Part shown: in pieces, positions 55,512 through 63,886 of the stretch
How positions within the stretch are numbered: position 1 is the first letter of the stretch
How the letters are laid out: each line of letters starts with the position of its first letter
Source: Sandaracinobacteroides sp041675905
GTDB taxonomy: Bacteria > Pseudomonadota > Alphaproteobacteria > Sphingomonadales > Sphingomonadaceae
NCBI GenBank assembly: GCA_041675905.1
Contig: JBAYSX010000015.1
Span: 1-64,000, forward strand
DNA: 64,000 bases
Direction: 5' to 3'
Position numbers and translations under genes: made by a program
Notes under the pieces: model-generated
Databases searched by the model: none
The model's input: only the letters and a program-made list of their open reading frames with translations
What the model was told of the DNA's origin: nothing

Positions 55512-56150
55512 CTAAAGCTGCCGCCCGATCCAGCGCACACGGCCCACCACGGCGATCAGCTCCGGATCGCAATCGGAGAAGGACGGATAGGCGGCGTTGT
55601 CCGACAATATCGCCACCCTTCCGGTAATGGGGTGCACCGACAGCCGTTTGACGAGCAGTACATTATCGGCGCGGATCACATAAATGCCATCCTTCAAACC
55701 CCGCCGCTGGTCCATTTCGATGATGATGCGATCGCCGGTGGAAAGTGTGGGAAACATGGCATCGCTATCGACGATCAGCGCGCCAAGCCGGTCGATATGC
55801 CCGGCGCACAGCCGCATGGCCGTTGCATGGTCGAAAGCGAGACTGGTGCGCGGCGCCCTGGGCAAGCTTCCGTTATCCGGATCGAGCCACGGAATTGCGA
55901 CGCTTTTCCCTGACGGTTCCGGAACTCCGCCGTCCATTCGCGCCGGTGCGCCGAGGAAATGTTCCGGGACGCCAAAATGTTGTGCGAGCCTTGTACGTTC
56001 GGATTCCCCGAGGCTGCGCGGGACACCACGTTTGATATATTGCTGAATATAGGCAGGATTCCGCCCAAGGAGCCGGGATAGCGCGGCATAACCCTGCCCG
56101 CTTTCCCGGATGAGTGCGTCGAGCCGTTCACGGACGGCCTGGTCAGCCAT
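55512..56150 (-). CDS. S24-type helix-turn-helix repressor, catalytic Ser replaced
   Basis: 212 aa. N-terminal helix-turn-helix (ERLDALIRESGQGYAALSRLLGRNPAYIQQYIKRG) with a C-terminal LexA/CI-like domain: LIVDSDAMFPTLSTGDRIIIEMD and DGIYVIRADNVLLVKRLSV. The Lys of the Ser/Lys dyad is present, but the Ser normally at the DSM position is Ala (codon GCC), so self-cleavage is unlikely. ATG at 56150 follows AGGAG by 10 nt; the frame to 56198 is not used. It is divergent from a small unknown gene, with an operator-like repeat between. Confidence 0.8.
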   Translation of the reverse strand: MADQAVRERLDALIRESGQGYAALSRLLGRNPAYIQQYIKRGVPRSLGESERTRLAQHFGVPEHFLGAPARMDGGVPEPSGKSVAIPWLDPDNGSLPRAPRTSLAFDHATAMRLCAGHIDRLGALIVDSDAMFPTLSTGDRIIIEMDQRRGLKDGIYVIRADNVLLVKRLSVHPITGRVAILSDNAAYPSFSDCDPELIAVVGRVRWIGRQL

Positions 56151-56204
56151 GCGTGCCGTCCTCCTGTCCCGATCCTCTCGGCAATCATTTAGCATCATTA
56201 ATAA

Positions 56205-56228
56205 CCTAGACTAGTAGGAAAATACCTA
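56205..56228. promoter_or_regulatory. Three CCTA/TAGG half-sites at 10-bp spacing (putative operator)
   Basis: CCTA at 56205, TAGG at 56215 and CCTA at 56225: alternating half-sites whose starts are exactly 10 bp apart, one helical turn, 55-78 bp upstream of the repressor start and about 100 bp before the divergent gene. This is the layout expected of an autoregulated repressor operator; the binding protein is inferred from position only. Confidence 0.5.
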
Positions 56229-56328
56229 TCAAATTCCTGCCATCCCCGATTCGCGACGGCGGTAGTTTTTCGGGAACTACTGCGTGCGCAGCTTTGGGGC
56301 AGGGGTCGCCGTGAGGAGTGTGTCGGTA

Positions 56329-56535
56329 ATGACGTTGCTATACGCCATAGAAACCTGTTTGCGACAAACGCAGCTTCCACCATCCCGGTTCGGGAGAAAT
56401 GCTGTAAAGGATCCACGTCTGGTCCACGATTTGCGCCGGGGCCGTTCCCCTGGTCCGGATCTTGAACGGCGCGTCCGCGCTTATATTGCGGAGATACTTC
56501 CGCCAGGTCGCAAAAAGATCGAGAGGCAGTTTTAA
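56329..56535 (+). CDS. Small basic protein of unknown function
   Basis: 68 aa: MTLLYAIETCLRQTQLPPSRFGRNAVKDPRLVHDLRRGRSPGPDLERRVRAYI. The pattern, an N-terminal helix then SRFG...DPRLVHDLRRGR, resembles a small HTH or Cro-like protein common in sphingomonads, but no function is established. The ATG at 56329 follows GAGGAG by about 10 nt; the GTG at 56284 lacks one. Its stop overlaps the next start (TAATG), so the two are coupled. It is divergent from the repressor gene. Confidence 0.6.
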   Translation: MTLLYAIETCLRQTQLPPSRFGRNAVKDPRLVHDLRRGRSPGPDLERRVRAYIAEILPPGRKKIERQF

Positions 56536-56918
56536 TGCGGAAGCTGTTGACGGACGCACATGTCCGTTTGTTGCGTGCGATGCGTGGGGCGATTGCCGCC
56601 GATGTATGGTTCGATCCGTGGCTGGGTGATCCGACGGCGGCGGGTCCGTCGCTGGTTATCGAGGATTTTTCCAGTGAGCCCTGGGCAAGTCTGACCTTTA
56701 TGGGCATGCGCCACCGGGTCGACATCCGGCTACGCGGCCCGCGCGGGGAAGTCGAAAATGCCTATGACCGCCTGCGATCCCTGATGACAGAACCGGATAT
56801 CGATCTGCCCGGTCATTTCCTGGCGGAGATTGAGATGGTGGATGCGAGAGGAGAAATTCACGCCGACGACAGCATGCAAATGTCGTTGCGATACGAGGCG
56901 CTTACGATCGAAGAATAG
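56535..56918 (+). CDS. DUF3168-like (phage tail completion-type) protein
   Basis: 127 aa: LLRAMRGAIAADVWFDPWLGD, PSLVIEDFSSEPWASLTFMGMRHRVDIRLRGPRGEVENAYDRLRSLM, and a C-terminal MQMSLRYEALTIEE. This matches the DUF3168 layout (short variable loop, central beta region with W and R, final R-x-E-strand) found in HK97-like tail-completion and gene-transfer-agent proteins. The assignment is by eye. No capsid, portal or other tail gene is nearby. A strong terminator follows at 56945. Confidence 0.6.
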   Translation: MRKLLTDAHVRLLRAMRGAIAADVWFDPWLGDPTAAGPSLVIEDFSSEPWASLTFMGMRHRVDIRLRGPRGEVENAYDRLRSLMTEPDIDLPGHFLAEIEMVDARGEIHADDSMQMSLRYEALTIEE

Positions 56919-56944
56919 GCCCGGCATAGATAAACCGAAGTCTG

Positions 56945-56978
56945 ATGCAGCCGGGCGGGGTGCGCCCGGCTGCATTTC
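56945..56978. terminator. Terminator between the DUF3168-like gene and valS
   Basis: 12-bp perfect stem ATGCAGCCGGGC (56945-56956) and GCCCGGCTGCAT (56964-56975) with a 7-nt loop and TTTC on the plus-strand side. It sits between two convergent genes (stop codons at 56918 and 56988). Confidence 0.75.
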
Positions 56979-56987
56979 ATGCACCGG

Positions 56988-59609
56988 TCAGCCCAGCCTT
57001 TGGAGAGAGGCTCGCAGGCGTTCCGCCTCTGCCGTGCGGGCGGCATGGTCGGCGCGGGCCTTCTCCACGGCTTCCGGTTTGGCCCGTTCCATAAAGCCGG
57101 AGTTGGCGAGACGTCCGGCCAGCGCCGCCGCCTCCTTTTCGGCTGCTTCCGCAGCTTTGGTCAGGCGGGCGCGTTCGGCGTCCAGATCCATCACGCCGGC
57201 CAGCGGCAGCGCATAGGTAAATCCCTGCACCACAAGCTGCACCATGCCGCCGGATGGCGGCGGCGTCAGCACCAGATTCTCTACTCTCGCCAGCCTTTCC
57301 AGCGCCGGCCATTGCCGTTGCAGCCGGGCAGACAAGTCCGGATCGGCAGCGGTCGCATGCAGCGGCAGGCGGGCCCCCGGCGGCACATTCAGTTCCGCCC
57401 GCGCCGAGCGAATCGCTGTGACCAACTCGATCAGCCAGGTGATTTCAACGCTGGCGTCGTCCGTTTCGGGGTGCAATTCCGGCCAGGGCGCATGGATGAG
57501 ATCCTGATCGCGTGCACCTTGCGCATGCCATAATTCCTCGGTGATGAACGGCATCAAGGGGTGAAGGCAGATGAGAATCCGGTCGATCACCCAGCCGGCC
57601 ACACGGCGGCTTTCGGCGGCGGCTTCCCCTTCCGCAGCCATCAGTGGCTTCAGGAGTTCGAGATACCAGTCGCAAAATTCATCCCAGACAAAATGATACA
57701 GGCGATCGGCGTATAAATCATAGCGATAGGCCGTCAGCGCTGCGTCGGCATCGGCCACCATCGCTTTTGTCGCCGCGATGATCCAGCGGTTGACGGCATT
57801 TTCCGCCATCGGCACGGCATCGGATGCCGGCGCGCCGATCCCCTGGCTCTGGGCGAAGCGCACCGCATTCCACAATTTGGTGGCGAAATTGCGATAACCT
57901 TCCACCCGCTTGTTGTCGAAACGTACATCGCGGCCCTGGCTTTCCAGCGCGGCCATGGTGAAACGCGCGGCATCCGCGCCATATTGGTCCACCAGGTCGA
58001 GCGGATCGACAGCGTTGCCCTTCGATTTCGACATTTTCTGGCCTTTGGCGTCTCGCACCAGACCATGGCAGTAAACGGTGTGGAAGGGGGCTTCGCCGGT
58101 CAGTTCGAGACCGAGCATCATCATCCGCGCCACCCAGAAGAAGATGATGTCGAAACCTGTTACCAGAACATCGGTGGGGTAATGGCGGGCCAGATCAGGC
58201 GTTTGCTCCGGCCAGCCGAGCGTTGCGAACGGCCACAGACCCGAAGAAAACCAGGTGTCGAGGACGTCTTCGTCCTGGCGCAGCGGCTCGTCGGTGCCCG
58301 CCAGCGCCTGGGCTTCCGTCCCGGTCGCCGCAACGAAGCATTTTCCATCCGCCGTGTACCAGGCCGGAATCCGGTGGCCCCACCAAAGCTGCCGCGAAAT
58401 GCACCAGGGCTGGATATTGTCCAGCCAGTTGAAATAGGTTTTCTCCCATGTTTTCGGCACAAAACTTGTCGTGCCGTCCGCTACCGCCGCGCGCGCCTTC
58501 ACCGCCAGTTTTGCCGCATCCACATACCATTGATCGGTCAGCAACGGCTCGATGACCACGCCGGAGCGGTCGCCGTAGGGCATTTGCACGGTTTTTTCCT
58601 CAACCCGCTCCAGCAGACCCAGCGCGTCAATGTCGGCGACGACACGCTTGCGCGCCTCGAACCGGTCCAGTCCGCGATAGGGCGCAGGAACATCAGCGGT
58701 ATCGAGCAGCTTCGCGTCCTGATCGAGAATGTTCAGATAGCCGATCTCGCGGTGTCGCTCATACACCTGCCAGTCGTTGAAATCATGCGCCGGAGTGATT
58801 TTCACGACGCCGGTTCCCAATTCCGGATCGGCCCATTCATCGCCGATCACCGGAATGTGCCGCCCGGTCAGCGGGTGCACGATCATTTTTCCGATCAGAT
58901 GGCGGTAGCGTTCATCTTCCGGATGCACCGCCACCGCCGTATCGCCGAGCATGGTTTCAGGTCGCGTCGTCGCTACCACCAGATGGCCTGAACCATCGGC
59001 CAGCGGATAGCGGAAGTGCCAGAAGTGCCCCTGCACCTCGCGCGTTTCCACTTCCAGATCGGAAATGGCGGTGCGGAATTTCGGGTCCCAGTTCACCAGT
59101 CGCTTGTCGCGGTAAATCAGGCCGCGCTTGTGCAGTTCGATGAAAGTATGGCTGACAGCCTTGCTGAAGCCTTCATCCATGGTGAAGCGTTCATGCGCCC
59201 AATCGACGGAGGCGCCCAGCCGCCGCATCTGCCGGGTGATCGCGCCGCCGGATTCTTCCTTCCAGGCCCACACCCGCTCCAGAAACGCCTCGCGGCCCAT
59301 TTCCTGCCGGGTAAGGCCTTCACCGGCGATGGTGCGTTCCACCACCATTTGCGTGGCGATGCCGGCATGATCGGTGCCGACTACCCAGCGCGCATCCTTG
59401 CCCTTCATCCGTTGCCAGCGAATCAGGATATCCTGCAGCGTGTGGTCCAGCGCATGGCCGATATGCAGCGTGCCGGTAACATTGGGCGGCGGCAATACGA
59501 TGGTAAAGGGTTCGGCATCTGGCCGTTCGGGGCGAAATGCGCCCGTGCCTTCCCAGTGGGCATACCAGCGGGCTTCGATTTCGGCGGGATTGAATGTCTT
59601 GTCGAGCAT
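56988..59609 (-). CDS. valS: Valyl-tRNA synthetase
   Basis: 873 aa class I synthetase. HIGH motif PPPNVTGTLHIGHALD near residue 39; KMSKS motif GQKMSKSKGNAVDPLD near residue 525; editing domain TTRPETMLGDTAVAVHP; C-terminal coiled coil (DAERARLTKAAEAAEKEAAALAGRLAN). Start ATG at 59609. It ends the pcm-tolC-popZ-valS run, 45 bp after the PopZ-like gene. Confidence 0.97.
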   Translation of the reverse strand: MLDKTFNPAEIEARWYAHWEGTGAFRPERPDAEPFTIVLPPPNVTGTLHIGHALDHTLQDILIRWQRMKGKDARWVVGTDHAGIATQMVVERTIAGEGLTRQEMGREAFLERVWAWKEESGGAITRQMRRLGASVDWAHERFTMDEGFSKAVSHTFIELHKRGLIYRDKRLVNWDPKFRTAISDLEVETREVQGHFWHFRYPLADGSGHLVVATTRPETMLGDTAVAVHPEDERYRHLIGKMIVHPLTGRHIPVIGDEWADPELGTGVVKITPAHDFNDWQVYERHREIGYLNILDQDAKLLDTADVPAPYRGLDRFEARKRVVADIDALGLLERVEEKTVQMPYGDRSGVVIEPLLTDQWYVDAAKLAVKARAAVADGTTSFVPKTWEKTYFNWLDNIQPWCISRQLWWGHRIPAWYTADGKCFVAATGTEAQALAGTDEPLRQDEDVLDTWFSSGLWPFATLGWPEQTPDLARHYPTDVLVTGFDIIFFWVARMMMLGLELTGEAPFHTVYCHGLVRDAKGQKMSKSKGNAVDPLDLVDQYGADAARFTMAALESQGRDVRFDNKRVEGYRNFATKLWNAVRFAQSQGIGAPASDAVPMAENAVNRWIIAATKAMVADADAALTAYRYDLYADRLYHFVWDEFCDWYLELLKPLMAAEGEAAAESRRVAGWVIDRILICLHPLMPFITEELWHAQGARDQDLIHAPWPELHPETDDASVEITWLIELVTAIRSARAELNVPPGARLPLHATAADPDLSARLQRQWPALERLARVENLVLTPPPSGGMVQLVVQGFTYALPLAGVMDLDAERARLTKAAEAAEKEAAALAGRLANSGFMERAKPEAVEKARADHAARTAEAERLRASLQRLG

Positions 59610-59654
59610 GCGGAGTGCCTAGCGGCCCGCATCGTCTGTGAAAAGCCTTGTCGG

Positions 59655-59951
59655 TCAGTCGTTGCGCGCGGTCAGCCTGCGCACTTCTTCCGCGGCCAGT
59701 TTCTGCACGATTTCAGCCAGATTGGCATCCACCCATGCCTTGACATGCGGGCGTAAAAGATCGGCTAGGAAATCCTCCACTGTGCGGGCGGGCACTGCGG
59801 GCACAGCGGATCTCGCCGGATGTGCATGTGACGGCGGAGCGTCATGAACCGGCAGTTCGACTTCGGGTTCGGGCATGGATTCGCTGGCCACCGTTTCACG
59901 GATCGAGGCGAGGATGGCGGCAAGCGATGGATCGAGCGGTTTGGTGTTCAT
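59655..59951 (-). CDS. popZ: Short PopZ-like (DUF2497) polar organiser
   Basis: 98 aa. N-terminal DPSLAAILASIRETV (the EILASIR-type motif that recruits partners), a short Pro/Glu/His linker, and a C-terminal oligomerisation domain TVEDFLADLLRPHVKAWVDANLAEIVQKLAAEEVRRL. Caulobacter PopZ is about 177 aa; the difference is in the acidic/proline linker, so this is a compact form. It would scaffold the pole and anchor ParB or other client proteins. It lies between tolC and valS, the conserved alphaproteobacterial context. Confidence 0.85.
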   Translation of the reverse strand: MNTKPLDPSLAAILASIRETVASESMPEPEVELPVHDAPPSHAHPARSAVPAVPARTVEDFLADLLRPHVKAWVDANLAEIVQKLAAEEVRRLTARND

Positions 59952-59960
59952 CAGGAAACC

Positions 59961-61352
59961 TTATTGCGGGCCGAAAACCGGGGCAGGGGCGTGATTGCGT
60001 TCGCGATCCTGGCGGGGATCAGGATCATAGCTGAATTCCCCCCATTTGCCACGGACGCGGCGGCTGTTCGCCGCTGAATCATAGCGGCTGACCGGGGCGC
60101 TGGCGAGCACGACATCCGCCTGGCCCATTGCTTCCAGCAGCTGGAAGGCGGCGACATATTTGTCCCGCTCCGCCTCCACCAGCAACACGCGGGCATTGAG
60201 CAGTTCCTGCTCCGCGTTCAGTACATCCAGAATGTCGCGACTGCCGACGGCATTTTCCTGGCGCACCCCCTCGGCGGCGAGTTCGTTGGCCGACACCTGG
60301 GTCCTGGCCGAGGTTATTACTGCGTCCGCCGTCTCCACCAGGGTGAAGCTGCCAACTGCCGCTTCGGTCGTCAATCGCTCGGCGCGTGCGATATGTTCGA
60401 GCATTTCACTCTGCCGTGCCTGCGCTTGCCGTACGCGAGCGGCAATGGCCCCGCCGGTGAACAGCGGCAGGCTGGCGCTGACGCCGATTTCCGGATTGAA
60501 GCCGCTGTCGCCGCTGCCATAGCGGTCGAAATGCGTATATTGCGCGGTGGCCGATACACCGACACTCGGCCTGGCCTGAGCTTTCGCGGCGCGCACATCG
60601 GCCAGCGCCGCCTGTTCGTCGAAGCGCGCGGCGATCAGCCCCGGATTATATTCAACTGCTGTCACCCGCGCGCTTTCCGCCGCATCCGGCAAGGGCGGCA
60701 GCGGCGGGAGGGGCGCGAGATCGCCGGGCAGCCGACCGACCAGCCGCCGGTACGCCTGCTGCACGGTGACCAGCTGCCCCCGAGCCAGCGACAGTTCGGC
60801 ACGCGCCGCCGACAGCCGCGCTTCCGATTGCGCCACGTCCGTCCGGGTTACGTCGCCCACCTCAAACCGGTCTCGCGACGCCTGCAATTCCCGCTCCAGT
60901 ACGCGCACCTGGTTGGCGTTAAGCTCCACCACGGCCTGGCTTTTCAGCACATCGGCATAGGCCGCCACCGTATCGACGATCACAGCCTGTTCCACCGCAA
61001 CCAGCCGCGCCTGCGCTGCGGCAATGCGGGCGTCCGCCGCGGAAACACTCGCGCGTACGCGGCCACCTTCATAGACCGGCTGGCTTAATGTGACGCCACC
61101 ATTCCAGATACGACCGACATCGCCGAAACGGTCGTTCAGCACCTGGCTGGCGGAGCCGGAAAGACCGACCGACGGACGCATGCCCGAAAGCGCCAGCGGC
61201 GCTTCCTCGTCAATCTGCCGCACCACCGCGCGGGCGGCGGCGGCCTCCGGGTTGGTAGCGTAGGCGGCAGCAATCGCCTCGCTTAGGGTTTGCGCGGCCG
61301 CCGGGGTGGCGGCACAGATCACCGCTGCGCACAGAATATGCCGAAAACCCAT
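59961..61352 (-). CDS. tolC: TolC-family outer membrane efflux protein
   Basis: 463 aa. Sec signal peptide (MGFRHILCAAVICAATPAAAQ), then two repeated OEP domains: TLSEAIAAAYATNPEAAAARAVVRQ ... RFEVGDVTRTDVAQSEARLSAARAEL and AQARPSVGVSATAQY ... GVRQENAVGSRDILDVLNAEQELLNARVLLVEAERDKYVAAFQLLEAMG. These form the barrel and alpha-barrel of the TolC trimer for type I export or RND pumps. It is 11 bp after pcm and 9 bp before popZ. Confidence 0.93.
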   Translation of the reverse strand: MGFRHILCAAVICAATPAAAQTLSEAIAAAYATNPEAAAARAVVRQIDEEAPLALSGMRPSVGLSGSASQVLNDRFGDVGRIWNGGVTLSQPVYEGGRVRASVSAADARIAAAQARLVAVEQAVIVDTVAAYADVLKSQAVVELNANQVRVLERELQASRDRFEVGDVTRTDVAQSEARLSAARAELSLARGQLVTVQQAYRRLVGRLPGDLAPLPPLPPLPDAAESARVTAVEYNPGLIAARFDEQAALADVRAAKAQARPSVGVSATAQYTHFDRYGSGDSGFNPEIGVSASLPLFTGGAIAARVRQAQARQSEMLEHIARAERLTTEAAVGSFTLVETADAVITSARTQVSANELAAEGVRQENAVGSRDILDVLNAEQELLNARVLLVEAERDKYVAAFQLLEAMGQADVVLASAPVSRYDSAANSRRVRGKWGEFSYDPDPRQDRERNHAPAPVFGPQ

Positions 61353-61363
61353 TAAAGCGACTT

Positions 61364-62047
61364 TCAGAACTGGAAAACGTGCACCCTCTCGAACGACGGC
61401 AGCACGGCAGCCGGCGCTTCGGCGAACGGCAGAAGTCGCAAGGATTCACCGGCGCGCCGGCCAATAGCGGCGCGGCCAACGCCGTCTTCCCCGACAATCA
61501 CGGCGACAGCATGACCGCCGTCCTTCAACTGGCGCACCAGCGCAACCGGCAGTTCCCGGGCGATTGCGCCATCCATCACCAGCAAATCATAAGGCGCACC
61601 AGTCGGCCAGCCATCGGCCAACGGTCCTTCGACAATTTCGACATTGTCATATCCGGACAGCAGTTCCCGCGCCCGGCTGGCCAGCGCCGGATTTTCTTCA
61701 AGCGCGATCGTTTCCGCAACCAGATGCGACAATACCGCCGCCGTATAGCCATTGCCTGCGCCCACTACCAAAGCGCGGCCGGTTTTCTCTGGCTGTGCCT
61801 TTTCGAGCAGCCGGCCGAGCGTCAGCGGTGCGTAGAGCTCACGCCCATCAACCAAAGGCTGCGGCGCATCGATATAGGCAAGCAGCCGGCGTTCCGGCAA
61901 AACAAATTCCTCGCGGGGAACGGCATAAAAGGCCGATACCACTGCGGGAGACACAATCCCGCAAGGCTTCAGCTGGCTTTCGATCATCGCTTCACGCGCC
62001 TGCGTGAACGGTTCCGGGCTGGGTGTGGGGACATTGACGGCTGACAC
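61364..62047 (-). CDS. pcm: Protein-L-isoaspartate O-methyltransferase-like protein
   Basis: 227 aa. SAM-dependent methyltransferase: AREAMIESQLKPCGI, YAVPREEFVLPE, LGRLLEKAQPE, SAM motif VVGAGNGYTAAVLSHLV (the classical PCMT has GTGSGYQAA), IALEENPALASRARELL, YDLLVMDGAI. Repair of isoaspartyl sites is the family role; the alphaproteobacterial tolC-linked member has not been shown to keep it. First gene of the pcm-tolC-popZ-valS operon. Confidence 0.85.
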   Translation of the reverse strand: MSAVNVPTPSPEPFTQAREAMIESQLKPCGIVSPAVVSAFYAVPREEFVLPERRLLAYIDAPQPLVDGRELYAPLTLGRLLEKAQPEKTGRALVVGAGNGYTAAVLSHLVAETIALEENPALASRARELLSGYDNVEIVEGPLADGWPTGAPYDLLVMDGAIARELPVALVRQLKDGGHAVAVIVGEDGVGRAAIGRRAGESLRLLPFAEAPAAVLPSFERVHVFQF

Positions 62048-62216
62048 GGAAAATCCTGGCTCCTGAACCTGATCTGCGCCCTGATAACGGCGTCCGGGGG
62101 CCGCGGCAACTGTTCCGCCGCGCCAAATCGTTTATACCGGCTGGACTTCGCCCTGGAAAATGGTTTTGCCGGGGCCGCGGGCATTTCGCCCGGAACCATG
62201 CGACGGAGCAAGCTGG

Positions 62217-62915
62217 ATGATTGAAGCAGAATGGTGGGAATATGACGATGCGGACGAATGGGCCGAAGCCGTCGCCGGTGATGTCGGCTTTCTGATCGAT
62301 CAGGCGCTGGATGCGCGCGGTAACGCCATTGTCGCCTTTCCTGGCGGCCCGATTCCCGAACCGGTGTTCGCGCTGTTGGCGAAAAGCACCCGTAAATGGA
62401 AGCATGTCACCATCATCCCGACCGATGAACGGCTGGTGCCGTTGACGGACAAATCCTCCAATGCCCGCATGCTGGCGCAGCATTTCCTGCCTGCAGGCGC
62501 ACGGGTGCTGCCGCTGTATGGCGGCACGATCAGCGATCCGGCAGGTGCTGCGCGCGCCGCCAGCGACACGCTGGCCGATATGCACTGGCCGCTCGATCTC
62601 GTCTGGCTGGGCGTGGGCGACGATGGCCATACCGCGTCGATCTTTCCCGGCCCGGATTATGATGAGGCGCTGACCACCCCGCATCGCGTCGTCGGCGTGA
62701 CGCCAGATCCGATGCCGAAAGATGCGCCGGTCGCCCGCATCAGCCTTTCGAAATCGGCGATTCTGTCCGCCCGCGCCATCACCATCACGCTGACGGGGCC
62801 GAAAAGCCGCGCCGCGCTGGAACGGGCGCTGGAAGATGGCGATTCGGCGACCACGCCCGTTGGCCGGGTGCTGGCGGATGCAAGCCAGGCCATCGATATT
62901 CACTGGGCGCCATGA
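62217..62915 (+). CDS. pgl: 6-Phosphogluconolactonase
   Basis: 232 aa, SugarP isomerase-like DevB/Pgl type: FPGGPIPEPVFALL, ITPTDERLVP-like IIPTDERLVPLTDKSSNARML, WLGVGDDGHTASIFPGPD, KAILSARAITITLTG region, and the C-terminal VLADASQAIDIHW. It hydrolyses 6-phosphoglucono-lactone in the oxidative pentose phosphate/Entner-Doudoroff route. ATG at 62217 follows GGAG by about 9 nt. Its stop overlaps the glk start (ATGA); the 169-bp region before it is divergent from pcm. Confidence 0.93.
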   Translation: MIEAEWWEYDDADEWAEAVAGDVGFLIDQALDARGNAIVAFPGGPIPEPVFALLAKSTRKWKHVTIIPTDERLVPLTDKSSNARMLAQHFLPAGARVLPLYGGTISDPAGAARAASDTLADMHWPLDLVWLGVGDDGHTASIFPGPDYDEALTTPHRVVGVTPDPMPKDAPVARISLSKSAILSARAITITLTGPKSRAALERALEDGDSATTPVGRVLADASQAIDIHWAP

Positions 62916-63886
62916 GCGTCCAGGAAATCGTCGCGGGCGATATCGGCGGCACCAACGCCCGCTTCGCCCTTGCCCGGCGCGATGCCAATGGCGAAATCCG
63001 CCTGTCACATATGGTGAAGTTGAAAGTCGCGAGCCACGCCAGTTTCGAATCGGCGTGGGCGAAATTTGCGGTGGAGGCGGGACGGCCTCTGCCGTCCAGT
63101 GCCTGCATTGCGGTCGCGGCCCCGGTGCGGGGAGATCGCATCGATCTTACCAACAATCCCTGGTCCTTCAATCCGCCGGAGTTGCAGCAACGGCTGGGGC
63201 TGGATAAACTGCTATTTATCAACGACTTTGCGGCTGTGGGGCATGCAGTGGCGGTGCTGCCCCTGGCGCAAATGCCCCTTGTCGCCGGACCCGATTTGCC
63301 GCTGCCGGAAAATGGCACCGTCTCTGCGCTGGGGCCGGGCACCGGGCTGGGCGTGGCGTTGCTGCATTTTGTGGATGGTGCCGCGATGATCCTGCCCACC
63401 GAGGGCGGCCATATCGATTTCCCGGCGCTCGACCCGCTGGAAGACCGGATTTTGGGAGAATTGCGCGCACGTTTCCGTCGCGCCTCGATCGAACGAATCG
63501 TCTCCGGTCCGGGGCTCGTCAATCTGTACGAAGCACTCGCCCGCGTTGAAGGCAAACATTACCGTCCGGTCGATGACGTGCAGATCTGGCAGGAAATCAC
63601 CGAAGGTAACGTGCTGGCGCGCACGGCGTTCGACCGCTGGTGCATGAGTTTTGGCAGCGTCGCCGGCGATCTGGCGCTCGCGCATGGCGCGGCGAGCGTG
63701 GTGCTGGGCGGTGGCATCGTACCGCGCATCGTAGCAGAGCTGATGCAATCCGGATTCCATGCCCGTTTTACGGCCAAGGGCCGATTCGCCACCCATATGG
63801 CGGGAATACCCATCCGCCGGATCGACCATCCGGAACCGGGGCTGCTGGGCGCGGCCGCCGCCGGGTTACGCGTTGCAACAGCATGA
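62912..63886 (+). CDS. glk: Glucokinase
   Basis: 324 aa, ROK/hexokinase-fold GlcK of the proteobacterial type: VAGDIGGTNARFALAR (phosphate-1), FINDFAAVGHAV, LGPGTGLGVALL (phosphate-2), EGGHIDFPALDPLE, SGPGLVNLYEALARVE, and VVLGGGIVPRI (adenosine). It makes glucose 6-phosphate, feeding zwf-pgl. ATGA overlaps join it to both pgl and ung. Confidence 0.95.
   Translation: MSVQEIVAGDIGGTNARFALARRDANGEIRLSHMVKLKVASHASFESAWAKFAVEAGRPLPSSACIAVAAPVRGDRIDLTNNPWSFNPPELQQRLGLDKLLFINDFAAVGHAVAVLPLAQMPLVAGPDLPLPENGTVSALGPGTGLGVALLHFVDGAAMILPTEGGHIDFPALDPLEDRILGELRARFRRASIERIVSGPGLVNLYEALARVEGKHYRPVDDVQIWQEITEGNVLARTAFDRWCMSFGSVAGDLALAHGAASVVLGGGIVPRIVAELMQSGFHARFTAKGRFATHMAGIPIRRIDHPEPGLLGAAAAGLRVATA

Noticed and set aside
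56535..56918. Part of a gene-transfer-agent or prophage cluster
   Set aside because: No capsid, portal, protease or other tail genes occur in the neighbourhood; only an isolated DUF3168-like gene is present.
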